Assembly: GCA_030631415.1 (NCBI GenBank)
Contig: DAOVLE010000078.1
Span: 1 to 19,910 of the forward strand
Direction of reading: 5' to 3'
Length of the DNA stretch: 19,910 bases
Source of the DNA: JAAEQG01 sp023133475
GTDB lineage: Bacteria; Planctomycetota; Phycisphaerae; UBA1845
Part shown: one piece after another, positions 7,746 to 15,095 of the stretch
Position numbering within the stretch: position 1 is the first letter of the stretch
Layout: the number at the start of each line of letters is the position of its first letter
The notes under the pieces: generated by a model
Database searches by the model: none
What the model saw: the letters and a program-made list of their open reading frames with translations, nothing else
What the model was told of the DNA's origin: nothing
Made by a program: the position numbers and the translations under genes

Positions 7746-10682
7746 CTATTCAGGGCGCAGACCGGTCGAGGTGGCGACGCCGGTGAATCTCCGCGAACCA
7801 ATAACCGCACGCGGGAAGCCCTCCGGCCAAACGCTCATCGAAATGCCCAGATCGTCCTCAACCTTATCCAAATCAAACGTCAACCCCACATACCAGCGCG
7901 GAAACTTGCGGATGACCCCCAGACTGAATTCGAGGGTCTCCCCATGCTGAAGGTCGAACTCCTCGCGCACGGTGATGGTGTGTTTTTCGCTTATCCGGTA
8001 GTTGGCCCCCAATGCCAGCAGGTTCGAGTCGGTCTCCTCAATAAAGCGATAACCGATCAGGTAGCTCAGCCGCGGGGGCCGCTCGACGGCACATGAAATG
8101 TTAAACACGTCCAACTCGCCGTCGTTGAGGTCGAAGTTGGCTTCGGATATCAGCGTGGTGGTATCGTTGACTCGCCAAGTGAACGCGGCGTTGAGATAGT
8201 TCCGCGAGATACTGTTTTCCGGGCGGCTATAGGAGGCGTAGCCGTGGGTGCACTCGAAGCTCGGGGCGTTGTTGAAGAATCCCGCCTCGATGTCGAGCAT
8301 GAACACGTCGGTGATCCGCTCGCGGTCAGGCCCGCCGCGTTTGGTCTGCCAACGCTGGCGAATGCCGATGCTCACCCCGTCGATCTCGTCAATGCCCTCG
8401 ATGTTTTCGGTAAAGGGATAGAGTTCGTCGGGGTCACGGTTGGTGCCGTTGACCCAGGCGGTGATGTCGGGCTTGATGATGTGTCGCAAGCCGTGGATGT
8501 CCCACAACTCCGACTCGACGTCATATATCCGCCAGAGATACATACTGCCACGCAACCCAACACCGCCGAAGACCCTGCCCACACCACCGTCAGCCGGCGA
8601 GTCGTCCCAGGCTGACCCGCGAACCACCCCGAACGGGACCAGCTTGACCGGGCCCAAGGTCAGCGGCAAGTCCACCTCCTGCCGCGAGTCCAACCGCCCG
8701 GTGACGCCCGAGGAGTCTTCGCCGGCCCCAAACCGCAGGAATCTGTGGAGGTCGCGGTCCGCCGCCCTATAACGCACCCAACCGGCACGGTTTTCGCTGT
8801 ACAACGTGGCAAAGCCCCCGAGGGATCGGCCTATCAGGTGAAAACTCAACTCCGGAAGATGCTCGGTCTGGGTGAGAAAGTCTAGGATGCGCCACTGCCC
8901 CAGAAGAGTGAACGCCCAGTCGTCGTGCTGCTTCTTGAGATAGAACAGGGTCTCCTGTTCTTTGCCCCGGTCAAACTCGCTCTCGAAGTATTCTTCGAGG
9001 AAGTTCTTGTCGCTGATGTAGGAGGCTTCGACCGTCAACTGCCAGTCGTTGGGCAGGTAGTGCCGGTGGCGGAAGGTTAGCCGCCCGCGGTTTTCGGTAT
9101 CCGGGCTTTCGTCACGGAAACGCCCGCCCAGGTTGTCCTCACCGCTATCGTGGATGTAATAGCCGCGAGTGAGGCCGAAGTAGTTGTCACGCTCATAGTC
9201 CACGTCGATCCCGACTGCGGGGCCTCGTTGCGAAAAGTAGTCCAGCCGCAACGTTGCATCGAACCCCACCGGCGTCTCCAGACCCAGCAAGTTGAACAGC
9301 CGCCACTTGGTCTCGAGCTCTGCCCCGAAGTCGTCGCTGTAGCCGGAGCGCAAACTGCGGATCGAGGTCTCACCCTCCTTGAGTGTCCCCTGCGTATAAG
9401 GCCAATAGAGCAGCGGGGCCCCGCCGAGGTTGAAGGTAACGTGTTTCATCTTGTAAGTGCCGGTTCGCAAACCCGCCAGTTCCGTCTGGGTCTTGTCCAC
9501 CAACTCGACGTGTGCCGCCCCGATGTGATAGTGCGGAGTATAAAACTCACTGGTGCTGATCACGGGATGGTCGGCTTCAAACCTGCGGGCGGAGAGTTGT
9601 CGCACCCGCTCTGCCCGGATGTAGACAGGAACGTTTCGGTTGGGCAGAAAGGTCCTGAACACCGCGTCGAGAATGACTGCCTGGTTGTTCCGCAGATCAT
9701 AGTACAGTTGCGACGCGCGGATCATGCGTTCGCCGAGCGTCATGATGATGTCCCCTTCGAGGTATATCGCTTCGACATCGCCCGATCCGAAAAGGCGGGT
9801 GCCCTGCCCGTCTTCGCCCGGCCTGCCCGTCAGGCCGGCCAATGCACCACCTATGCCGGAACCTTCACCCGCGGAACGATCGGCCAGGTCAACCGGCGGC
9901 TCCTGGGCTTGGTCATCCGGTCGGCTTTGGTCCCCGGCAAGATAGATCACCGCCGCATCCGCCCGCAATTCCAGGCAATCCCCTCCGGCAGGGGCACTGC
10001 GGAAAAGGTAAACGTCACCAATCGCGGTGACGATCCGCCGCCCGTCAATCTCCTGCATAATCAGATCCCGGCCCCAGTAGTTCACCACCGGCCGAACCAC
10101 CAGCGGTTCTGCTTCTGTCAGCGGCCCGGGCTCGAGCACCTCGAACGGCGACGGAGTCTTGCCGCCCAGCTCCATGGCATCGTGAACCCGCGAACGAATT
10201 TGGGCTGCCTTCTGGAAAACCTCGGTATCGCCTGAGGATTGGAACGTCTTCTTGTCTGCTGAAACCCGGACCTTACCGCTGCTGTTGAGGGTCACGAACA
10301 AGATCGGCCCACTGGTCACCGTGCCTGCCGGTTCCACCACGCGGGCGTCACGCCACAGGAACACTTCAAAGGAACGGTAAGTGCCCCCAGCGTATGTTCG
10401 CCGTGTCATCCAGATAACCGCCTCACGCGCCGCAAGCCGCCGGGGACCCAGATGAAGCTCAAAATCGCCGACAAAATGAATGACGTCAGCCTGATCCTCG
10501 TCGTTGAAGAGGTAGACCAACGCACCAAACATCTCGACGTCGTCATTTATGACATCAGGAGGCAAGAGCGGTTTCTCGACGATGTCGGTGATTGGAGCCA
10601 GCCCCTGGGCAAAGACCAGCGACGCCCACACCCCCGCCACACAACCCGCAAGCAACCAGGAGAGTTTCGACATCAAACCCAT
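7746..10682 (-). CDS. lptD: LPS-assembly outer-membrane protein LptD (OstA)
   Basis: LptD is the outer-membrane beta-barrel that, with LptE, inserts lipopolysaccharide into the outer leaflet. The 978-residue product has a signal peptide with probable cleavage near A25 (SLVFAQG). An OstA-like periplasmic beta-jellyroll region spans about residues 45-390 (DVEAIYLEGDIIMTLGERMIRASQLYYDLRNN is the clearest part, split here by family pattern). Then come the LptD block GGAPLLYWPY (420-429) and a long barrel with alternating strands to an aromatic/Arg-rich end. Residues about 251-297 are a Gly/Pro/Asp-rich insertion in the jellyroll. ATG 10682 was chosen because a promoter at 10752-10779 would start transcription near 10745, leaving only a few bases before the TTG at 10739; ATG 10673 is also possible. 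No strong ribosome binding site is visible. It is a single gene with no lpt neighbour. Confidence 0.88.
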   Translation of the reverse strand: MGLMSKLSWLLAGCVAGVWASLVFAQGLAPITDIVEKPLLPPDVINDDVEMFGALVYLFNDEDQADVIHFVGDFELHLGPRRLAAREAVIWMTRRTYAGGTYRSFEVFLWRDARVVEPAGTVTSGPILFVTLNSSGKVRVSADKKTFQSSGDTEVFQKAAQIRSRVHDAMELGGKTPSPFEVLEPGPLTEAEPLVVRPVVNYWGRDLIMQEIDGRRIVTAIGDVYLFRSAPAGGDCLELRADAAVIYLAGDQSRPDDQAQEPPVDLADRSAGEGSGIGGALAGLTGRPGEDGQGTRLFGSGDVEAIYLEGDIIMTLGERMIRASQLYYDLRNNQAVILDAVFRTFLPNRNVPVYIRAERVRQLSARRFEADHPVISTSEFYTPHYHIGAAHVELVDKTQTELAGLRTGTYKMKHVTFNLGGAPLLYWPYTQGTLKEGETSIRSLRSGYSDDFGAELETKWRLFNLLGLETPVGFDATLRLDYFSQRGPAVGIDVDYERDNYFGLTRGYYIHDSGEDNLGGRFRDESPDTENRGRLTFRHRHYLPNDWQLTVEASYISDKNFLEEYFESEFDRGKEQETLFYLKKQHDDWAFTLLGQWRILDFLTQTEHLPELSFHLIGRSLGGFATLYSENRAGWVRYRAADRDLHRFLRFGAGEDSSGVTGRLDSRQEVDLPLTLGPVKLVPFGVVRGSAWDDSPADGGVGRVFGGVGLRGSMYLWRIYDVESELWDIHGLRHIIKPDITAWVNGTNRDPDELYPFTENIEGIDEIDGVSIGIRQRWQTKRGGPDRERITDVFMLDIEAGFFNNAPSFECTHGYASYSRPENSISRNYLNAAFTWRVNDTTTLISEANFDLNDGELDVFNISCAVERPPRLSYLIGYRFIEETDSNLLALGANYRISEKHTITVREEFDLQHGETLEFSLGVIRKFPRWYVGLTFDLDKVEDDLGISMSVWPEGFPRAVIGSRRFTGVATSTGLRPE

Positions 10683-10751
10683 CACAAAGATAAGTAGCAA
10701 TCCCGCCGGAAGTTCCGCGCCTTTCCATGAGCGATCCAAACGGTGCGGTTT

Positions 10752-10779
10752 AGTATAGAAAGGTTGGGGAAACTGTCAA
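10752..10779 (-). promoter_or_regulatory. Strong sigma70-type promoter for lptD
   Basis: On the minus strand a perfect TTGACA (10779-10774) is followed after 16 nt by TATACT (10757-10752). It points into lptD, with a predicted leader of about 60 nt to ATG 10682. Confidence 0.65.
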
Positions 10780-10805
10780 TTGAACCTGGGGGGCTGACTC
10801 GAACC

Positions 10806-10834
10806 AATCAGTGCCGCGACTGTAAGGGAGCGGC
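10806..10834. repeat. Repeat C copy
   Basis: AATCAGTGCCGCGACTGTAA and the rest of the module match C copies at 5129, 12951, 15849 and 16547. It begins the 716-nt spacer between lptD and the S1 gene, which holds only repeats and leader sequence as far as I can see. Confidence 0.7.
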
Positions 10835-10861
10835 ATGAGGCACCCGCGCGAGAAACAGGAA

Positions 10862-10896
10862 GAAATGGAAAATTAAAAATGGAAAATGGAAAATGA
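10862..10896. repeat. A/T-rich 7-nt tandem tract (GAAAATG type)
   Basis: Repeated ATGGAAA units, the reverse complement of the tract at 25-77. A third, shorter tract is at 11108-11130. Positions 10897-11017 between this and the next repeat show no recognisable gene or site. Confidence 0.55.
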
Positions 10897-11017
10897 AGAA
10901 ACGGGAGCGAGCACAATCGCGCGGCGGTGGTTGACGCCGACAAGTCCGCAACGTTTAGCGGCGACCCGAAGGGGAGCGTGGAGCGTGAAATACTGAGAAA
11001 ACGGTGTAATCATAGTT

Positions 11018-11074
11018 GTAGGGCGGGTTTTACCCGCCGTTGTGGCATCGCGCGGCGGGTAGAACCCGCCCTGC
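11018..11074. repeat. Complete repeat A element, variant loop
   Basis: GTAGGGCGGGTT and AACCCGCCCTGC form the outer arms. The internal arms are ACCCGCCG and GCGGCGGGT, with a longer loop than in 3703-3759. Confidence 0.75.
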
Positions 11075-11107
11075 ATCCATTCTCAATTCATCACGTCCCC
11101 CCTCCCC

Positions 11108-11162
11108 CCATTTTCAATTTTCAGTTTTCCCCATCGAGGAAGGCGGGTGGAACCCGCCCTAC
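11108..11162. repeat. A/T tandem tract plus half repeat A
   Basis: CCATTTTCAATTTTCAGT (11108-11125, continuing to 11130) is followed by an inverted half A, GGCGGGTGGAACCCGCCC (11142-11159, extending to 11162). Pairing of these two module types recurs here and at 25-130. Confidence 0.55.
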
Positions 11163-11292
11163 ATTATTTGTCGCCCCCACCCTACAGCAGAGCATGAGCG
11201 CCCCACTGGGAGAGTTGGTTGCTCTTGACGGTGGTTTCCACTTCGGATACCGGGTACAATAATGACGGTGTATCCGCCTCGGATTGGCATGA

Positions 11293-11325
11293 ACTCCCCG
11301 CAACGGGAGTAGTCAAGATGCGGGG
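11293..11325 (+). promoter_or_regulatory. Two mutually exclusive hairpins in the S1-gene leader
   Basis: ACTCCC (11293-11298) can pair with GGGAGT (11305-11310), or CCCCGC (11296-11301) can pair with GCGGGG (11320-11325). Both need CCC at 11296-11298, so only one can form. A perfect 10-bp palindrome GTTAGCTAAC lies further down at 11359-11368. A role in leader control of the S1 gene is inference. TACAAT at 11255-11260 is a possible -10 without a well-spaced -35. Confidence 0.3.
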
Positions 11326-11398
11326 CTGATCGAACGAGATATATTTGTCGGGTTGTCAGTTAGCTAACCCAAAAAGTCTAAGGTTGAAGAGTAGAATG

Positions 11399-12952
11399 AT
11401 GAGCGAGAATCCGTATCCATCAGAGCCTGATCCTGAATTGGTGGGGGAACCCGTCTCCCATAAGGCTCCTTTGATGGATGAAACGTTGGCCCAGGAAGTC
11501 GAGGAGGCCATGGCGGCGATGTCCGCGGAGGATCTGGCGGGCCTTAGCCCAATAGATAAATCTTCCGAGTCGGATTTGGCCAATGCGGTCCGGCGCGGCA
11601 TGGTGGTTGCTATCCATGGTGACGACGTTTTCATCGATCTGGGCGAGAAGGACCAGGGGGTGGCTCCACTGGCCCACTTCGGCGGCAAAAAAGCCCAGTT
11701 GTCCATCGGGCAGGCGATCGAGGTGGTGGTGGACCGTTTTGATGCCGACTCGGGGCTGTTGATCTGCTCCCGCGAGGGGGCGGTCCGCCCGGCGGACTGG
11801 GAGACCATTCAAAGGGGGATGGTGGTCGATGCCCGGGTCACCGGCATGAATAAGGGCGGTTTGGAGTTGGCTCTCAAGGGCATCCACGGATTCATGCCAG
11901 CTTCGCAGGTGGCGGAAAGGCACGTCAAGGATATTTCCTGCTATATCGGGCAAACCTTGCGTTGCGAGGTCATCAGCATCAGCAGACGCGACAAGAGCGT
12001 GACCCTAAGCCACCGCAAGGTCGAGGAACGCGAGCGGGCGGAAGCACGCGAAAAGCTTGTCACAGAACTCGCCGAAGGGCAGATTCGCAAGGGTGTGGTC
12101 AGCAATATAGCCGACTACGGAGCCTTTGTGGACCTGGGAGGCATTGACGGGCTGGTGCATATCAGCGACCTGAGCTACGCCCCTGTCGAGAAGGTCTCCG
12201 ACGTGCTAACCCCCGGGCAGGAGATCGAGGTCAAGATACTCAAGATCGACAGCGAGCGAGACCGCATCTCGCTGGGAGTCAAGCAGGTTCAGCCGGACCC
12301 ATGGAACCTGGTCGAGGACAAATACCCGCTGGGGACGCAACTCCAGGTCCGCGTCATCCGCCTCGCCGACTTTGGGGCTTTCGCCACCTTGGAGGAAGGC
12401 ATTGATGGGTTGATCCCTATGAGCGAGATGAGTTGGACGCGGATACAGAGGGCTTCGGCGGTGGTTGAAGTTGGGCAGATGGTCGAGGTTATGGTCATCC
12501 GCGTCGAGCCCAAGAAGCATCGCCTTGCCTTGAGTATGAAGCAGGCTCAGCCGGACCCGTGGTCTGGGGTCTTCGACAGCTTCCCGGAAAACGCGGTGGT
12601 GGACGGCAAGGTGACCCGTCTGGCGGATTTTGGGGCTTTTATCGAACTGACACCGGGGGTGGAGGGTCTGGCTCACATCTCCGAGTTATCCGAGCAACGG
12701 GTCAGGAAGTGCAGCGACGTCGTGCAGGTAGGCCAGGAGGTCAAGGTTCGCGTGCTCGGCGTCGATCTCGAGCAGCGCCGCATTTCTCTTTCTTTGAAGA
12801 TGGCTGATGCGGAAGGTTCCTTCCTCGAAGGTAGCGAGTCCACGGGAGAAGCAGCCGCATCACCGCCCAAGAAAAAACGCAAGACACCCCTCCGCGGCGG
12901 TTTGGAGGGCGGATGGGATTGGCAAGGCCTGTCCGACCTGGGCCTGAAGTAA
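11399..12952 (+). CDS. Five-domain S1 RNA-binding protein (30S ribosomal protein S1-like)
   Basis: The 517-residue protein has five S1 (OB-fold) domains, at about residues 64-125, 139-207, 227-296, 312-382 and 398-467. Domains 3-5 carry the typical DYGAFVDL/DFGAFATL/DFGAFIEL and G-I/V-D/E-GL cores; domains 1 and 2 are more diverged, as in S1 proteins. Repeated linkers QVQPDPW and QAQPDPW precede domains 4 and 5. A basic tail PPKKKRKTPLRGGLEGGWDW follows. It probably binds mRNA on the small ribosomal subunit and helps initiation, and may be the S1 protein itself; E. coli S1 has six domains. Adjacent ATGs lie at 11396 and 11399 with only a weak upstream AAGG, so the start is good to within one codon. 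The stop codon TAA overlaps the first bases of a C repeat. Confidence 0.88.
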   Translation: MSENPYPSEPDPELVGEPVSHKAPLMDETLAQEVEEAMAAMSAEDLAGLSPIDKSSESDLANAVRRGMVVAIHGDDVFIDLGEKDQGVAPLAHFGGKKAQLSIGQAIEVVVDRFDADSGLLICSREGAVRPADWETIQRGMVVDARVTGMNKGGLELALKGIHGFMPASQVAERHVKDISCYIGQTLRCEVISISRRDKSVTLSHRKVEERERAEAREKLVTELAEGQIRKGVVSNIADYGAFVDLGGIDGLVHISDLSYAPVEKVSDVLTPGQEIEVKILKIDSERDRISLGVKQVQPDPWNLVEDKYPLGTQLQVRVIRLADFGAFATLEEGIDGLIPMSEMSWTRIQRASAVVEVGQMVEVMVIRVEPKKHRLALSMKQAQPDPWSGVFDSFPENAVVDGKVTRLADFGAFIELTPGVEGLAHISELSEQRVRKCSDVVQVGQEVKVRVLGVDLEQRRISLSLKMADAEGSFLEGSESTGEAAASPPKKKRKTPLRGGLEGGWDWQGLSDLGLK

Positions 12953-13228
12953 TCAGTGCCGCGACCGTAAGGGAACAGCCAATCATGGTAGGGCGGGTTC
13001 CACCCGCCTTCTTCGCTGGGTGTTGGGTGCCCCATGGCTTTAGCCGCTGTCGATTTAGTCTGTAGCGTCGCCCCTTGTGGGCGGCGCACCCGTGTTTTTC
13101 GTCACCCACAAGGGGTGACGCTACATTGGGAATCGCCACCGACGATTTAATCGACAGCCGCTAAAGCGATGGGCCACCCAGCCTATTGCTGATCGGATGT
13201 GGCCGCTCCCTTACGGTCGCGGTACTGA
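12951..13228. repeat. Nested composite palindrome: C - A - D - E hairpin - inverted D - inverted C
   Basis: The order is C (12951-12980), A (12988-13008), D arm (13025-13060), hairpin E (13061-13125, arms of 21 nt matching at 20 positions, starting TGTAGCGTC), inverted D (13141-13179) and inverted C (13201-13228). The C and D modules are symmetric around E, so the whole unit could fold as one long structure. The remaining bases to the leader at 13268 show no feature. Confidence 0.75.
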
Positions 13229-13267
13229 GCAATTCCATCACCGCACTGATGACCATATCGTATAGGC

Positions 13268-13324
13268 CGATAAAAATCATTCATACTTGAAAGTATGGCA
13301 CCATTCGTTTTCGATAAAAAAATC
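13268..13324 (+). promoter_or_regulatory. Operator-like palindrome between two direct repeats
   Basis: CATACTT-GA-AAGTATG (13282-13297) is a perfect 7-bp inverted repeat with a 2-nt centre. It is flanked by direct repeats CGATAAAAATC (13268-13278) and CGATAAAAAAATC (13312-13324), spaced about 44 nt, near four helical turns. The second repeat abuts the -35 box, as expected for activator or repressor sites. The binding protein is unknown. Confidence 0.45.
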
Positions 13325-13353
13325 TTGACAGAGATGGCGTGATTAACTAAACT
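13325..13353 (+). promoter_or_regulatory. Sigma70-type promoter for the sigma54 activator gene
   Basis: A perfect TTGACA (13325-13330), a 17-nt spacer and TAAACT (13348-13353). Transcription would start near 13360, giving a leader of about 125 nt that contains a GA-rich stretch and a short ORF. Confidence 0.6.
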
Positions 13354-13459
13354 GGCGCTGAGGTGTGAGGATAGCTGAAAGTGGAGAGAGAGAGGGAAGA
13401 CTCCATTCCAGGCTTTTCACTCGCTAGCTAGAACGCAATTTGGGATTGCCGGGAGGTTG

Positions 13460-13489
13460 ATGCTTGCGCCCGGACATTGGGATATATGA
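13460..13489 (+). CDS. Putative nine-codon leader peptide (MLAPGHWDI)
   Basis: ATG 13460 follows GGGAGG (13451-13456) by 3 nt. The ORF ends in TGA at 13487-13489, and its last bases overlap the activator's ATG as ATGA (13486-13489). The spacing to GGGAGG is short. Either the leader is translated and coupled to the activator, or the arrangement is accidental. No regulatory amino-acid run is present. Confidence 0.3.
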   Translation: MLAPGHWDI

Positions 13490-14979
13490 ATCCCACTGGG
13501 TTGGCAAAGCAGCAATTGGGAGGGATAGGATTGGACTCACCAAATGAGGTGGTGGGCAGGTTGCTTGTGGTCCATGGCGACTCGAGCGTCAGAAGTCTGA
13601 TCGCGGCGCTGTTGAACGATCTCAACGTCGAGTTGCTCGAAGCCGAGTCGTTTGCCCAGGCTATTCAACAGGCCGGTTCAGCTATGATGTTGAGCGGTGT
13701 GTTGTTGAGCGCCGAGGCGCTTTGCCGGAAGGGGCTTTCGACCAACGACGTGCTCGGCACGATTCGCACGGCGACGGGAACGGAGGAGATTATCGTTCTG
13801 ATCGATACCGCTCTGGACCTGGATATCTCCCGCCGGGCGATCGAAGGGGGGATAAGCGGTTTTGTCAACGTCGGCGGTGGGCGGGTGGACAAGCAGGCAC
13901 TGCGGCGTCACGTCATGGCAGCCGTCCGTCGCACCGGCGAGCGGCGAGGGCAGCATGGGGCTTTCCAGGAGTTCAAGGCTTTTGACGACGGGGGTTTTAT
14001 CGCGCGTAGCCCGCTGATGGCTGAGGTGTTGTCCAAGACCATCAAAGCCGCCAAAATCTCCGACGTGCCGGTGATAATCTACGGCGAGTCGGGCACCGGG
14101 AAACAATTGCTGGCGGAGATGATCCAACGTCTGGACCCCAAGCGTTGCCGGCGGCGGTTTCTCGCGGTGAACTGCGCTTCTATTAGTGGGACCCTGGCGG
14201 ACAGTGAGCTGTTTGGGCACGTGAAGGGAGCGTTCACCGGGGCGACCGAGAATCGCCTGGGGCACTTCCGGGCTGCCGACGGTGGCACGATGCTGCTCGA
14301 CGAGATTGGGGAGTTGGACCCCGCATTGCAGCCCAAGCTCCTGCGGGTTTTGCAAGAGGGAGTGGTCTGCCCGGTCGGGTCCGACAAAGAGATTGCGGTG
14401 GACGTTCGCGTGATCGCCGCCACGCACCGGCGGTTGCCGACCATGATCGAGCAGGGCACTTTCCGATTGGACCTCTACCAGCGGCTTAACGTCATCGTGT
14501 TGGAGATTCCACCTCTGCGGGAGCGCCCGGAGGACATCCCCCCTCTGATCCAGTTTTTCCTGAAGAAGTATGTCGGATATTATCACTCGCCGATTCTGCG
14601 GGTCGATTCGCAAGTCCACGACGCGCTGGCTCAGCAGCCTTTGGCTGGGAATGTGCGAGAATTGGAGAACGCGGTTCGTCAGATGCTCGCCTTCAAGACA
14701 CACGGGGATGAATTGACTTTGGCTGATCTTGAAGCCGTTGGCTATGACCTCGCCGCCGGCACACCGGATGTCCAGGTGATCACCAACGACCTGGTGGAGA
14801 CCGGGCTTCGGCTTCTCGAGCGCGGGCAGATATCGTTGCCCACCTTGATGGAGCAGTTGGAGTGCCGTTTGCTCACCCAGTCGGTCAGAAACTCCACGTG
14901 CACCGCAGTGGACTTGGCCAAGCGTTTAGGCCTCTCACGCCGCACCTTCTACAACAAGCTCCGCAAATACCGCCTCTAA
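13486..14979 (+). CDS. Sigma54-dependent transcriptional activator with degenerate receiver domain
   Basis: The 498-residue protein has NtrC architecture: receiver-like domain (about 25-150), AAA+ sigma54-interaction domain (about 168-400) and a C-terminal Fis-type helix-turn-helix (about 465-498, DLAKRLGLSRRTFYNKLRKYRL split as DLAKRLGLSRR and TFYNKLRKYRL). The AAA+ part is intact: Walker A GESGTGK 200-206, GAFTGA 248-253, Walker B MLLDE 269-273 and an arginine-finger region FRLDLYQRLNV. The receiver lacks its phosphorylation site: beta-3 reads GVLLSAEAL with Ser about position 75 where Asp is expected, and the usual Lys-Pro after beta-5 is absent. Control by phosphorylation is therefore unlikely. 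No partner kinase is present. ATG 13486 overlaps the leader ORF stop; TTG 13477 is an alternative. The target genes are unknown. Confidence 0.9.
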   Translation: MNPTGLAKQQLGGIGLDSPNEVVGRLLVVHGDSSVRSLIAALLNDLNVELLEAESFAQAIQQAGSAMMLSGVLLSAEALCRKGLSTNDVLGTIRTATGTEEIIVLIDTALDLDISRRAIEGGISGFVNVGGGRVDKQALRRHVMAAVRRTGERRGQHGAFQEFKAFDDGGFIARSPLMAEVLSKTIKAAKISDVPVIIYGESGTGKQLLAEMIQRLDPKRCRRRFLAVNCASISGTLADSELFGHVKGAFTGATENRLGHFRAADGGTMLLDEIGELDPALQPKLLRVLQEGVVCPVGSDKEIAVDVRVIAATHRRLPTMIEQGTFRLDLYQRLNVIVLEIPPLRERPEDIPPLIQFFLKKYVGYYHSPILRVDSQVHDALAQQPLAGNVRELENAVRQMLAFKTHGDELTLADLEAVGYDLAAGTPDVQVITNDLVETGLRLLERGQISLPTLMEQLECRLLTQSVRNSTCTAVDLAKRLGLSRRTFYNKLRKYRL

Positions 14980-15009
14980 TCTGGAATCTTCAGGCTGCTG
15001 TACAACCAA

Positions 15010-15055
15010 TACGGTGGGTTCCACCTCGCTGCGCGAGGTTCCACCCACCCTACGG
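15010..15055. repeat. Variant repeat A hairpin downstream of the activator gene
   Basis: TACGGTGGGTTCCACC and CCACCCACCCTACGG are the outer parts, with GGTGGG replacing GGCGGG of the standard A. It lies 30 nt after the activator stop and 40 nt before the protease start. No T-run follows. Confidence 0.65.
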
Positions 15056-15095
15056 AATTTTGAACTTCACGTGAGTGCCCGCTATCATACCCCGC

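Noticed and set aside
9150..10235. 361-codon plus-strand open frame
   Set aside because: It lies wholly antisense to lptD, whose family motifs are clear, and its product has no recognisable motif or ribosome binding site.
10673..10682. LAGC near the LptD N-terminus as a lipobox
   Set aside because: The preceding hydrophobic stretch is too short and the hydrophobic run continues after the Cys to an AxA-like site, fitting an ordinary signal peptide for a barrel protein.
11284..11302. TTGGCATG...CCGCA resembling a sigma54 promoter
   Set aside because: The spacing between GG and GC is 12 nt where 10 is expected.
13296..13310. TGGCAC resembling a sigma54 -24 box upstream of the activator
   Set aside because: The required GC about 10 nt after GG is missing; a TTGACA/TAAACT promoter fits better.
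13678..14703. 341-codon minus-strand open frame
   Set aside because: It is antisense to the sigma54 activator, whose Walker and GAFTGA motifs fix the coding strand.
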